Below are positions 51,373-59,737 of a stretch of 64,000 nt of DNA, piece after piece (within the stretch, counting starts at the first letter, position 1; each line of letters begins with the position of its first letter). The notes beneath the pieces were generated by a model. It searched no databases. It was not told where the DNA came from and worked only from the letters and a program-made list of their open reading frames with translations. The position numbers were made by a program, and so were the translations under genes. Source of the DNA: Meiothermus sp. (GTDB lineage: Bacteria > Deinococcota > Deinococci > Deinococcales > Thermaceae); contig NZ_BPIK01000002.1 of the NCBI RefSeq assembly GCF_026004075.1, positions 186,001 to 250,000 of the forward strand. Direction: 5' to 3'.

Positions 51373-51764
51373 CTCCCCAAAGCCATCGCCCGCACCAACC
51401 CTGTCTCCGCTGGCTGACCGAAGCGAGGCGCAAAAAGTGCTCTTTCTAGCGATTGCGCGTTCAAGCGCTCCCTCGAGGCGTAGGTATCGGCCAGGGCCAC
51501 GCACCACTCTTCGGGGGTCTGGGGCTGGTACTGGGGCTTGTCGCGCCAGCCCTCGTGGTGGCGGGCTGCGGTCCGGGCCAGCCAGAAGGGCTCGAGGCCC
51601 GCCCGCTCAAAAAGCCCGCGGTGCCTCCCAATGACCCATGCGGTGTAGGCCGGGTGGCTCCAGTCCGAAAGCTCTTCCGGCGGATGACCCCAGTGGGCCC
51701 GCTGATAGAGCTTGCCGAGGTCGTGCAGCAGACCCAGGGTAGCTAAACTAACAGTATCCAGCAT
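51369..51764 (-). CDS. Stand-alone HD domain, split from Cas10
   Basis: 131 residues. [19 protein letters not shown] holds the His-Asp doublet, ARHHEG gives the next His pair, and [12 protein letters not shown] the final Asp. This is the order of the Cas10-type HD nuclease. It is first in the cmr operon and its TGA overlaps the cas10 ATG, so the two halves are made together and probably reassemble into one ssDNA nuclease module. The start codon is ATG 51764, with TATAAC (51781-51776) upstream as possible -10. It could be a recent fission or a lineage-wide arrangement; I cannot tell. Confidence 0.88.
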   Translation of the reverse strand: MLDTVSLATLGLLHDLGKLYQRAHWGHPPEELSDWSHPAYTAWVIGRHRGLFERAGLEPFWLARTAARHHEGWRDKPQYQPQTPEEWCVALADTYASRERLNAQSLERALFAPRFGQPAETGLVRAMALGR

Positions 51765-51941
51765 ACGTTGGGCCAGTTATACAACAAATTTTCAATCGTG
51801 GTAGCGCGAAATAAACCAGATACGGCTTTTGGGTAGTTGTTGGTTTGAAAATATTGAAAACGCCCCATCATACTTTTTTGCAGGTACGCCCAGAAATCCT
51901 TTAAAACCGTTCTTCTTGAGGTGGTATAAGATACGGGGGTT

Positions 51942-52736
51942 ATGGTTCCGATTGACTTGTCCGGCAAAAAAGCCCTGGTGATGGGCGTGACCAACGAGCA
52001 CAGCCTGGGCTGGGCTATCGCCGAAAAACTGTATGCCGCCGGGGCCGAAGTGGCTTTTAGCTACCAAGGCGAGCGGCTCCGGGAAAAGCTCGAGAAACTC
52101 ACGGCGGGCCGTCCAAATCAGCGCCTGTACCAGGTAGATGTCACCGACGAAGCCGCACTCAAGGCTATGTTTGCCGACCTGGGTCAAGCCTGGGGCGGCC
52201 TAGATTATCTGGTGCACTCCATCGCCTTTGCCCCCCGCGCCGCCATGGAAGGACGGTTCATTGACACCACCGCCGCCGACTGGAACACCGCCCTGCAGGT
52301 CTCGGCGTATTCACTGGTCGCCGTAGCCCGCGAAGCCGAGCCACTGCTACGGGACGGGGGTAGCCTGGTCACCCTGACCTACTACGCCTCCGAAAAGGTG
52401 GTACCCAAATACAACGTGATGGGCATTGCCAAGGCCGCCCTGGAAGCCAGCGTGCGTTACCTAGCCTACGAGTTGGGCAAGAAAAACATTCGGGTCAACG
52501 CCATCAGCGCCGGGGCTATTCGTACCGTAGCCGCCATGAGCATTCCCGGCTTTCGCAAGATGGTAGCCAAATACAACGCCACAGCCCCCCTGGGCCGCAT
52601 GATTACCCACGAGGAAGTGGGTAACCTGGGTTTGTATCTGCTCTCTCCCCTATCAAGCGGCACCACCGGCCAGACCGTATACGTGGACGCAGGCTACAGC
52701 ATTATGGGCATGAGCTGGGATGACGCTCAGGAATAA
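51942..52736 (+). CDS. fabI: Enoyl-[acyl-carrier-protein] reductase (NADH)
   Basis: 264-residue short-chain dehydrogenase of the FabI type. The nucleotide-binding segment is KALVMGVTNEHSLGWAIAEKL, and the active-site Tyr157-x6-Lys164 pair is in KYNVMGIAKAAL, with a preceding LTYYASEKVV. The substrate loop is GAIRTVAAMSIPGFRKM. It performs the last reduction of fatty-acid elongation. Its promoter region (177 nt) is shared with the divergent cas operon. A TATAAG/TAAGAT box lies about 10 nt before the ATG, so the leader is very short. Confidence 0.96.
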   Translation: MVPIDLSGKKALVMGVTNEHSLGWAIAEKLYAAGAEVAFSYQGERLREKLEKLTAGRPNQRLYQVDVTDEAALKAMFADLGQAWGGLDYLVHSIAFAPRAAMEGRFIDTTAADWNTALQVSAYSLVAVAREAEPLLRDGGSLVTLTYYASEKVVPKYNVMGIAKAALEASVRYLAYELGKKNIRVNAISAGAIRTVAAMSIPGFRKMVAKYNATAPLGRMITHEEVGNLGLYLLSPLSSGTTGQTVYVDAGYSIMGMSWDDAQE

Positions 52737-52863
52737 AGAGAGCCTCGCAACCTCTTGTTTTTGAGGCGCTCATCCAGGAAAAAACTCCCTACTGCAAGCA
52801 ACTTTTGAGTCGAATGTTGCGCCTGGCGTTCATGCCAGCTCTTCCAAACAACCCCAGCAAAGC

Positions 52864-52892
52864 GCCGCTCCTTAGAATTTCTCTGGAGCGGC
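52864..52892. terminator. Hairpin between convergent fabI and S1 gene
   Basis: 8-bp perfect inverted repeat GCCGCTCC / GGAGCGGC with a 13-nt loop, lying in the 201-nt spacer where both transcripts end. There is no clear T-tract on either strand, so terminator activity is uncertain. Confidence 0.35.
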
Positions 52893-52937
52893 TAACCTTG
52901 GGCAGTTTCTTTTCGATGGGCGAGACGGGCAAAAAAT

Positions 52938-53324
52938 CTATCGGCGCTTGCGCCCACCCTTTCCACCGCTGGACTTTTTGCCTCCACCGCCACCAAAACC
53001 ACCTGAGCCGCGCAAAAAGCTTTTGAGCTTGTTCTCGAACTCGGGAGCCTGGCGGGGCAAGCGCTTGGGTCGGGGGGGCTCCACGGGGGCGGGGGTAAGT
53101 TCTTTGATAGAAAGGTCGAGGCGGCCTTTCTCGTCGCGACCCAACACCAAGACCGAGACCACATCCCCTTCATTCAGGTGATCGCGGATGTTCTTGACGA
53201 ACTCGTGGGCCACCTGCGAGATGTGCACCAGACCCGATTCCCCGCTGGGAAACTCGATAAAAGCCCCAAAATCCATGATTCGCGTGACGCGACCCTCTAC
53301 AATTGCACCGGCTTTAAGCTCCAT
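52938..53324 (-). CDS. S1-domain RNA-binding protein
   Basis: 128 residues. One S1/OB fold fills about residues 1-77 ([61 protein letters not shown]). A linker and a Gly/Lys/Arg tail follow ([21 protein letters not shown]), which looks like an unstructured RNA-binding extension. Similar single-S1 proteins (YugI, GSP13) associate with ribosomes and mRNA. GGAGG precedes the ATG. Confidence 0.85.
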   Translation of the reverse strand: MELKAGAIVEGRVTRIMDFGAFIEFPSGESGLVHISQVAHEFVKNIRDHLNEGDVVSVLVLGRDEKGRLDLSIKELTPAPVEPPRPKRLPRQAPEFENKLKSFLRGSGGFGGGGGKKSSGGKGGRKRR

Positions 53325-53538
53325 TCAGGCGTTCCTCCAAAACGACACGCAATCCCATAGCTCAGGCGTACTAAAGCTGTTGGGGATTCACGATACTTTA
53401 CTATATCACCTCGAGCCCACTTCTTCACAAAGCGAAGTTTTTACTAGCACTGAAGGAAGCAGTCGTGTCTCAAAACATGTAACGCATTTACAACACCAGC
53501 AAGTAAAAGTGATATATTTAGGACACGGAGGAACCAAA

Positions 53539-54723
53539 ATGATCGCCAACCGCCCCAAGGAGTTATGGTTTGAGCTCGATAGCGAGGAACGCCAGATTAT
53601 TGGTGCTTTGCGGGATTTTTTGCAGGCTGAGGTGGCCCCTACCGCCGCCGAGCGCGACGAGACCGGCGCCTTTCCGTTTGAAATTGTGAAGAAGCTCGGC
53701 GAGATGGGCGTAATGGGGGCTCAGGTACCCGAGCAGTATGGCGGGGCGGGGCTCTCGACGCGTATTTTTGCTCGCATTATCGAAGAAATTGCAGCAGTAG
53801 ACGGTTCGCTGGCGCTTACCGTGGCCTCGCACAACAGCCTGTGCACCGGCCATATCCTGATTGCCGGCAACGAGCAGCAAAAGCAGCAATTCCTGCCCCG
53901 GCTGGCCTCCGCCGAGGCGCTGGGGGCCTGGGGGCTCACCGAACCGGGCAGCGGCTCGGACGCAGCAGCTATGCGCACCAAAGCCGAAGAAACCAGCTCG
54001 GGCTGGGTACTTAACGGCTCCAAGCAGTTCATCACCCAGGGGTCGGTGGCTGGGGTGTATGTAATCAACGCCCGCACCGACGCCGCCCCCAGCGAGGAAA
54101 AGAAGCACCTGGGGCTCTCAGCACTGGTATTTGAGGCCCCCATTCCGGGCCTGCGGATTGGGCGCAAGGAGCGGAAGCTAGGGCTCAACGCTTCGGACAC
54201 CGCGCAGATAATCTTTGAGGATATTACCTTGCCCAAAGAGGCCCTGCTGGGTGAGCGGGGCAAGGGCTTCTACGATGTGATGAAGGTGCTCGAAGGCGGG
54301 CGCATCGGCATTGCCGCCATGGCGGTGGGGCTGGGGCGGGCTGCTCTGGAGTTTGCCGCCAAATATGCCCTCGAGCGCGAACAGTTTGGCAAGCCCATCG
54401 CCGAGTTCCAGGCGGTCTCGCACAAGCTGGCCGATATGGCTACGCAGCTAGAAGCCGCCCGGCTCTTGTACCTGAAGGCCGCCGAACTGCGGGACGCCGG
54501 TAAGCCTTTCGGCCCGGCCGCAGCCCAGGCCAAGCTCTTCGCCTCGGAGGTAGCGGTGCAGGCCTGCGACGAGGCCATCCAGATCCTGGGCGGCTACGGC
54601 TACATCAAGGAGTACCCGGTCGAGCGCTACTGGCGCGACGCCCGCCTGACCCGCATCGGGGAAGGCACCAGCGAGGTGTTGAAGGTGATCATCGCCAAGC
54701 ACCTGCTGGCCCAGTACCGCTAG
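53539..54723 (+). CDS. Acyl-CoA dehydrogenase
   Basis: 394 residues. The start is ATG 53539 (GGAGG 8 nt before); the open frame extends far upstream through non-coding DNA and into the S1 gene but is not credible. FAD and substrate motifs: [53 protein letters not shown], and [23 protein letters not shown]. The C-terminal [19 protein letters not shown] carries the catalytic Glu in EGT. It oxidises short or medium acyl-CoA and passes electrons to ETF. It may act with the acyl-CoA synthetase at 10407, though not in one operon. Confidence 0.93.
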   Translation: MIANRPKELWFELDSEERQIIGALRDFLQAEVAPTAAERDETGAFPFEIVKKLGEMGVMGAQVPEQYGGAGLSTRIFARIIEEIAAVDGSLALTVASHNSLCTGHILIAGNEQQKQQFLPRLASAEALGAWGLTEPGSGSDAAAMRTKAEETSSGWVLNGSKQFITQGSVAGVYVINARTDAAPSEEKKHLGLSALVFEAPIPGLRIGRKERKLGLNASDTAQIIFEDITLPKEALLGERGKGFYDVMKVLEGGRIGIAAMAVGLGRAALEFAAKYALEREQFGKPIAEFQAVSHKLADMATQLEAARLLYLKAAELRDAGKPFGPAAAQAKLFASEVAVQACDEAIQILGGYGYIKEYPVERYWRDARLTRIGEGTSEVLKVIIAKHLLAQYR

Positions 54724-54765
54724 AAACCCTTCTCCCCCCTCCCTGCGCCCTGCTATCCTTTTCCG

Positions 54766-55866
54766 GTGTACGAACTGCTCAAACCCTGGCTGTTCCGCCA
54801 AGACCCCGAGACCATTCATGAACAGGTCATGTGCTTGTTGGCCTGGCTGGGGCAGCGGGGGCCCAGTCTACAGCTCCTCCAGCGGTTTTTTGGCTTGTCC
54901 GACCCGCGCCTCGAGGTCGCGGCGTTTGGCCTGCGCTTTCCCAACCCCATCGGCCTGGCCGCGGGTTTCGACAAAAACGCGGTAGCCGTGCGAACCTGGG
55001 CCGCCCTGGGCTTCGGGCACGTGGAGATTGGCTCGGTTACAGCCCTGCCCCAGCCGGGCAACCCCAGGCCCCGCCTGTTTCGGCTGCCCCAGGATCAGGC
55101 GCTAATCAACCGCATGGGCTTCAACAACGAGGGGGCCGAGGCCATCGCTCAAAGGCTAGAACGCTTACAACAAACCTTTGGCCGACCCCCGGTGCCGCTG
55201 GGCATCAACCTGGGCAAGTCCAGGGTCACCCCCCTGGAGGAAGCCCCACAGGACTATTTGCAAAGCCTCTCCCGGCTCTGGCCCTATGGCGACTACTTTG
55301 TCATCAACGTAAGCTCCCCCAACACGCCGGGGCTCCGGGCCTTACAGGACAAAGAGCGGTTGGAAGAGCTGCTGGCCGCGCTTACCGGTTTTGTGCAGGG
55401 CCGGAAGCCCCTGTTGCTCAAAATTGCCCCCGACCTCACCTGGGAGCAGATTGACGAGATTTTGGGCCTGGTGGAAGATTACCGGCTCGCGGGCCTGATC
55501 GCCACCAACACCACCACCGCCCGCACCGGCCTGCAAACCCCCATAGACGAAGCCGGCGGCCTCTCGGGCAGGCCCTTGCGGGCGCGCTCGCTCGAGGTGC
55601 TCCGATACCTGCACGCGCGGCTACAAGGCCGCCTGCCCATCGTCTCGGTGGGGGGTATTTTCAGCCCGGAGGACGTGTGGGAACGGCTGGAGAACGGGGC
55701 TACCCTGGTGCAGATATATACCGGCCTGGTCTACGAGGGGCCCCTGATGGTGAAAAAGCTGTGCAGGGGGCTGCTGCAAAGAATGGAGCGAGAAGGTGTG
55801 CGCAGCCTGAAAGAGCTCATACCGTTTCCGCTTGAATCCTTCACCGTTGGACGAAGTCAGAGGTGA
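54766..55866 (+). CDS. pyrD: Dihydroorotate dehydrogenase, class 2, with repeat-encoded C-terminus
   Basis: 366 residues. A membrane-associating N-terminal helical pair (YELLKPWLFRQDPETIHEQ) marks the quinone-dependent class 2. FMN barrel motifs: NPIGLAAGFDKNAV, EIGSVTALPQPGNPRPRLFRL, NRMGFNNEGAEAIA, GINLGKS, NVSSPNTPGLR with the catalytic Ser, GLIATNTTT, and IVSVGGIFSPEDVWERLENGATLVQIYTGLVYEGP. Start GTG 54766; TATCCT ends 6 nt before it. From 55819 onward the last 16 codons (IPFPLESFTVGRSQR) and the stop belong to repeat copy 4, so the native C-terminus has been replaced. Confidence 0.95.
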   Translation: MYELLKPWLFRQDPETIHEQVMCLLAWLGQRGPSLQLLQRFFGLSDPRLEVAAFGLRFPNPIGLAAGFDKNAVAVRTWAALGFGHVEIGSVTALPQPGNPRPRLFRLPQDQALINRMGFNNEGAEAIAQRLERLQQTFGRPPVPLGINLGKSRVTPLEEAPQDYLQSLSRLWPYGDYFVINVSSPNTPGLRALQDKERLEELLAALTGFVQGRKPLLLKIAPDLTWEQIDEILGLVEDYRLAGLIATNTTTARTGLQTPIDEAGGLSGRPLRARSLEVLRYLHARLQGRLPIVSVGGIFSPEDVWERLENGATLVQIYTGLVYEGPLMVKKLCRGLLQRMEREGVRSLKELIPFPLESFTVGRSQR

Positions 55867-55957
55867 AGGATTCAAGCCGACCGAAGGGAGTAGAAAAGCA
55901 TTTCGGTAGTATCGTTTAGGCTTGCCGAAGTGAACGATACTACCGAAATGCGTATCA
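55819..55957 (+). repeat. Dispersed double-hairpin element, copy 4, overlapping two gene ends
   Basis: 139 bp. Both hairpins are complete: hairpin A around 55830-55876 and hairpin B with perfect 19-bp arms at about 55898-55950. The left part codes the end of PyrD; the last bases (GTATCA) include the stop codon of the convergent patatin gene (TCA at 55955-55957). It occupies the whole space between the two genes. Confidence 0.88.
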
Positions 55958-56785
55958 GCCCGACTCCATAACCAGCAGTTCGCGGATTTCCTCGAGCTTC
56001 CCTTCGGCAGCTGCCTCGCCGTCCTGGATGGCCTGCTCGAGCTGCTGGAAGCTAAAAAGCCCGATACCCTCGAGCTTGGGCCGCAGCACCAGGTCGGGGC
56101 GCGAGACCGCCAGCTTTACCTCGGCCAGCCGGATCTGCATAATCTCCACCGAACGATACACGTTCTGGATGGGGTTGGCGTCAATGCCCCGGCGGAAAAT
56201 CTGCTGCCACCAGGTTTTCTTCTGCGGGTGCTCGCGCAGCACCTCCAGCGGGGTCACATCCACCGCAATCACCCGCTCGGCCCCCAAAAAGCGCACCAGG
56301 TCTACCGGAATCTGGTTCAGAATGCCGCCGTCGGCCAGCAGTTGCTCACCCACCCAGATGGGGTTGATAACCCCGGGGTAGGCGATCGAGGCCCGAATGG
56401 CCTGAAACACATCGCCCTGGCGAAAATACACCTCGGTTCCGGTAATCAGGTCGGTGGCGGTGATGCCCAGGGGAATGGGAAAATCTTCCATCTGGCGGGG
56501 CACATAGGGCTCCAAAAAACGCACCAGCTCGCTGAAGTTGAGCATATCGCTCAGAGGGTTCAGGTCCAGAAAGCGCCAGAAGGACACCTGGGACAAAATC
56601 CGCTCTACCTCGTCGGCAGAGTGGCCAGCGGCAAAAACCGCCGCCATGATGCTGCCCATGCTGGTTCCGGCGATCACGCTGGGGCGGAACCCTTCGCGCT
56701 CCAGCACCCGCATCACGCCAATATGGGCATACCCCCGGGCTCCTCCACCGCCCAGGGCCATTCCAAAGCGCTTGAAATCCGGCAT
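55955..56785 (-). CDS. Patatin-like phospholipase (RssA/NTE-type)
   Basis: 276 residues. The oxyanion hole GGGARGYAHIGV and nucleophile motif GTSMGS (Ser42) are followed by the dyad Asp in LLADGGILNQIP (Asp152), and the PLGITATDLITGTEVYF segment. Cytoplasmic or membrane-peripheral esterase/lysophospholipase expected; no signal peptide. The stop codon lies in the edge of repeat copy 4, so the last residue may have been altered by the element. Confidence 0.92.
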   Translation of the reverse strand: MPDFKRFGMALGGGGARGYAHIGVMRVLEREGFRPSVIAGTSMGSIMAAVFAAGHSADEVERILSQVSFWRFLDLNPLSDMLNFSELVRFLEPYVPRQMEDFPIPLGITATDLITGTEVYFRQGDVFQAIRASIAYPGVINPIWVGEQLLADGGILNQIPVDLVRFLGAERVIAVDVTPLEVLREHPQKKTWWQQIFRRGIDANPIQNVYRSVEIMQIRLAEVKLAVSRPDLVLRPKLEGIGLFSFQQLEQAIQDGEAAAEGKLEEIRELLVMESG

Positions 56786-56937
56786 ACCTTAGCCTAAACC
56801 CAAAATGGCCCGTGTTGCATTTAGACGGGATGCTTCCCCATGGGGCCCCAGGTTGGTGGGAGCAATGCGTTTAGGGAATAGACCGTGCCGCCTAGGGACT
56901 TCTTCGCACGTTCATCCCCAAAACCAGCAAACCAGTG

Positions 56938-57345
56938 TCAGGAAGCATCCAGAAAGCGCTCCTTTAGTTCCGGGGTCGGCACCATACAGCGCTCGAGCCG
57001 CCCAAAAAGGCGGTAGCGGTTTTTGGCAACCAGCCGGTAAATCCAGTCCCGCCATCGCTTAGGCAAGAACCGCAGCACAGCCACCACGCGCCACACCCCC
57101 CCCAGCCGGTAGAGGATGTGCAGGGCGGCATCCGACTCCAGCCAGACCCGCCCCTCCTCAACAACCACCACGCTGTCGGCCAGGGCCGCAGCGGTAGGAA
57201 TGCCGTGCTGGCGGAGCAGCCGCTGTCCGGCTTCGGACTGCTGCGAGGCAAACACAAAGCGCCGGGCCCTGTCGTGGCGAAGGATAAACTGCACAGTACG
57301 GTGGCAGAGGTTGCAGACGCCATCGAACAGCACCACCGTCTTCAT
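56938..57345 (-). CDS. DCC-family thiol-disulfide oxidoreductase-like protein
   Basis: 135 residues. The family motif DGVCNLCHRTVQFILRHD gives Cys11 and Cys14. FVFASQQSEAGQRLLRQHG and the C-terminal VAVLRFLPKRWRDWIYRLVAKNRYRLFG complete the usual layout. Redox function is assumed from the CxxC in a thioredoxin-like fold, but few members have been tested. TAAACT (57357-57352) ends 6 nt before the ATG. Confidence 0.88.
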   Translation of the reverse strand: MKTVVLFDGVCNLCHRTVQFILRHDRARRFVFASQQSEAGQRLLRQHGIPTAAALADSVVVVEEGRVWLESDAALHILYRLGGVWRVVAVLRFLPKRWRDWIYRLVAKNRYRLFGRLERCMVPTPELKERFLDAS

Positions 57346-57456
57346 GGTTTCAGTTTAGTGCGATAGGGCTCGAGGGAATGTGGCAGGGATATTTGTAACC
57401 CGCCTTGCGCCATAGGCTAGGCGTGTTGTTAGAATGTGCAACACGGGGTAGCCAAA

Positions 57457-58431
57457 GTGAAACTCATTGACCAATACGGGCGCATCATCAAGGATCTACG
57501 GCTTTCGGTCACACCGCGCTGCAACCTGCACTGCCTGTACTGCCATCCGCTGGGCTGGGAACAGTCGGAGCCCCCCGGCACCATCTCGGTTGAAGACACC
57601 CGCCACTTCCTGAGGGCCATGCAGCTACTAGGTCTGGAGTCGGTGCGTTTTACCGGCGGCGAACCCCTGGTGCGCAAAGAACTTCCCCAGATGATCGCGG
57701 TGGCCAGCGAGCTGGGCATCCCCGATATCGCCATCACCACCAACGGCCTTTTGTTTAAGCGGAAGGCCAAGGAGCTTTTGAGCGCGGGGCTCAAACGCAT
57801 CAACCTCTCGATGGACGCGGTGACCCCCGAGGTCTTCCGAACCATGACCCGGGGCGGGCAGGTCGAGAAGGTCTGGGAGGCCATCGAAACCGCCTGGGAG
57901 CTGGGCATGCACCCGGTCAAAATCAACGCGGTGATGATCCGGGGCATGAACGAACAGGAGGTAATTCCGCTGGCCTCGCTCTCGCTGGAAAAGCCCCTCG
58001 AGGTGCGCTTCCTGGAGTATATGCATCTCGACAACTCCAACCCCGAGCTCTACCACGCGCGCTTTATCAGCGGGGCCGAGACCCGCGCCAAAATCGAGGC
58101 CCACTTTGGCCCCCTCGAGCGCGTAGATAACGACCCCACCGCCCCCGCGCGGGTTTACCGCATCCCCGGCGCGGTGGGTACGGTGGGCTTTATCAACCCG
58201 GTTACCGAGCCTTTTTGCTCCAAGTGCTCCCGCCTGCGCCTAACCTCCGACAAAAAAATCCGACCCTGTTTGCTGACCGACCTGGAGATGGACATCGCCT
58301 GGGCCTTCGAGGCCGAGAACCCTGTCGAGGCCCTGGTAGACGCCATCCTGCTGGCTACCGACCGCAAACCGGCCTTTGGCAACACCCTACCCACCCTGCG
58401 CGAGCGGGTGATGGTGGGGATTGGCGGCTAA
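57457..58431 (+). CDS. moaA: GTP 3',8-cyclase MoaA (molybdenum cofactor)
   Basis: 324 residues from GTG 57457. The frame can be opened 7 codons earlier at GTG 57436, but that lies on the likely -10 box TAGAAT (57430-57435). The radical-SAM cluster ligands are Cys22, Cys26 and Cys29 (PRCNLHCLYC). The C-terminal cluster ligands are Cys254, Cys257 and Cys271 (EPFCSKCSRLRL and IRPCL). FTGGEPLVRKELP and the final Gly-Gly needed for activity are present. It makes 3',8-cyclo-GTP, the first intermediate of molybdopterin. No other moa genes are adjacent. Confidence 0.96.
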   Translation: MKLIDQYGRIIKDLRLSVTPRCNLHCLYCHPLGWEQSEPPGTISVEDTRHFLRAMQLLGLESVRFTGGEPLVRKELPQMIAVASELGIPDIAITTNGLLFKRKAKELLSAGLKRINLSMDAVTPEVFRTMTRGGQVEKVWEAIETAWELGMHPVKINAVMIRGMNEQEVIPLASLSLEKPLEVRFLEYMHLDNSNPELYHARFISGAETRAKIEAHFGPLERVDNDPTAPARVYRIPGAVGTVGFINPVTEPFCSKCSRLRLTSDKKIRPCLLTDLEMDIAWAFEAENPVEALVDAILLATDRKPAFGNTLPTLRERVMVGIGG

Positions 58432-58549
58432 GCGCCCCACGGGAAGCTTCGCCTCTTGGCCCCTCGCAGCAAACCGAATTTTTCTGCTCGAGCACCTATT
58501 TGCACTTCCCGCGGGGGCCTCAGAATGAGGAAAATCAGTGGTAGGGTAC

Positions 58550-58981
58550 CTAGATGACCCCGTAGTTGTAGGTCTCGTGGCGGCCGTTTTTGTCCACAAT
58601 GGCCCACCAGCGGTGCTCAGAGAGCGAGGGCATCTGCAGCAAGAACACCCAGTACTTGCTGGGGTTTTCGCCGCCATCGGGCTGGATGGGGCTTTCGGGC
58701 GTGATCAGGGTGAGCTGGGAGTCACCCGCATTCATGAAGTCACGCACAGCATTTTGCAGCTCTTCGGGCTCCGGTTCATCAGGGAGATCGTAGGCCGAGG
58801 GGTCGGCTTCAATCAGACTTAGAGGGCTTTGATCGTCGTCACCGTCTTCAATAAAGCTCGTAATGGCCGCCTCGAGGGCCTCGAGAAAACCATCTTCATC
58901 GGAAACTGAGGGCACCTCAACCGCAAGGTCGGGCACTTCCAGCGCTTTTAGCAACGACTCGATTCGCTCTTGCAAGGCCAT
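58550..58981 (-). CDS. Uncharacterised acidic protein
   Basis: 143 residues from ATG 58981. The N-terminal two thirds are very acidic and helical ([50 protein letters not shown]). The last 45 residues look like beta strands with aromatics ([36 protein letters not shown]). There is no signal peptide, no Cys and no recognisable motif. An in-frame ATG at 59059 adds 26 residues with Cys and hydrophobic content unlike the rest and is rejected. It precedes nothing on its strand before moaA's convergent end. Function unknown. Confidence 0.65.
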   Translation of the reverse strand: MALQERIESLLKALEVPDLAVEVPSVSDEDGFLEALEAAITSFIEDGDDDQSPLSLIEADPSAYDLPDEPEPEELQNAVRDFMNAGDSQLTLITPESPIQPDGGENPSKYWVFLLQMPSLSEHRWWAIVDKNGRHETYNYGVI

Positions 58982-59079
58982 AAAGTAACTCGTTCTACAT
59001 AACCACATGTGCCCCCGAACGGTCAAGCTACTGCAAGCGGCTCTTGCGCTCGTTGGCAATATGCAAGCAATACAATTTT

Positions 59080-59619
59080 TTAGCGGTTTTTCGCCTCTTT
59101 GAAGCGCTCGATACAGGCCTTGACCTCAGCCACTGCCCCGGCCCTGTCTTTCCAGCCCGCCACCTTGACCCACTTGCCTTTGTGGGCCTCCAGGGCCTTG
59201 TAGGTCTCAAAGAAGTTCTGGATCTCCTGTTTGTAGGCGGTGGGTACGTCGTTCAAGTCCTGGATGTGATCCCAGCGGGGGTCTTCGGCCACCACCCCGA
59301 TGATTTTGGCATCGCCGCCCTTCTCATCCTGCATGTCCACCATACCCACAATCCGCACATCCACCACCACACCCGGCAAAAGGGGGTAGGTGGAGAGGAT
59401 GATACCATCCAGGGGGTCGCCGTCCTCGGCCAGGGTGGAGGGAATGAAGCCGTAGTCGCCGGGGTAGAACTGGGCCGTGGGCAGCACCCGGTCGAGCTTG
59501 ATGGCCTCGAGGTCGGGGTCGTACTCGTACTTGTTGGAAGAGCCGCGCGGCACTTCAATCACCATGTGGACAATTTCAGGGGCTTTTTTCCCAACGGGTA
59601 GATTCTTGAGGTTCGCCAT
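59080..59619 (-). CDS. ppa: Inorganic pyrophosphatase (family I)
   Basis: 179 residues. The signature EDGDPLDGI with three metal-binding Asp, [19 protein letters not shown], and the C-terminal [12 protein letters not shown] Lys are all present. It hydrolyses pyrophosphate to drive biosynthesis. Length and motifs fit the hexameric bacterial enzyme. AGGTG precedes the ATG. Confidence 0.97.
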   Translation of the reverse strand: MANLKNLPVGKKAPEIVHMVIEVPRGSSNKYEYDPDLEAIKLDRVLPTAQFYPGDYGFIPSTLAEDGDPLDGIILSTYPLLPGVVVDVRIVGMVDMQDEKGGDAKIIGVVAEDPRWDHIQDLNDVPTAYKQEIQNFFETYKALEAHKGKWVKVAGWKDRAGAVAEVKACIERFKEAKNR

Positions 59620-59688
59620 AGCGCACCTATTCTGACATCCTCTCGCAAAAGCGGCAAAGGTTTATGGCCCAGGCGCGTGGGGCAGGTG

Positions 59689-59737
59689 TTGTACAGACAG
59701 CGCCTCAGGGTTAGTATAGATGTAAGTATGTACTTAC
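59689..59737 (+). promoter_or_regulatory. Promoter and palindromic operator of the TetR-exporter operon
   Basis: TTGTAC (59689-59694), 17 nt, TAGTAT (59712-59717) forms a good promoter. GTAAGTA-TG-TACTTAC (59722-59737) is a 7+7 bp palindrome lying over the transcription start and the tetR ATG at 59728. This is a usual place for an autoregulatory TetR site. Confidence 0.65.

Noticed and set aside
53188-53538. N-terminal extension of the acyl-CoA dehydrogenase
   Set aside because: The region runs through the S1 gene and the promoter spacer; a good ribosome site and the family start are at 53539.
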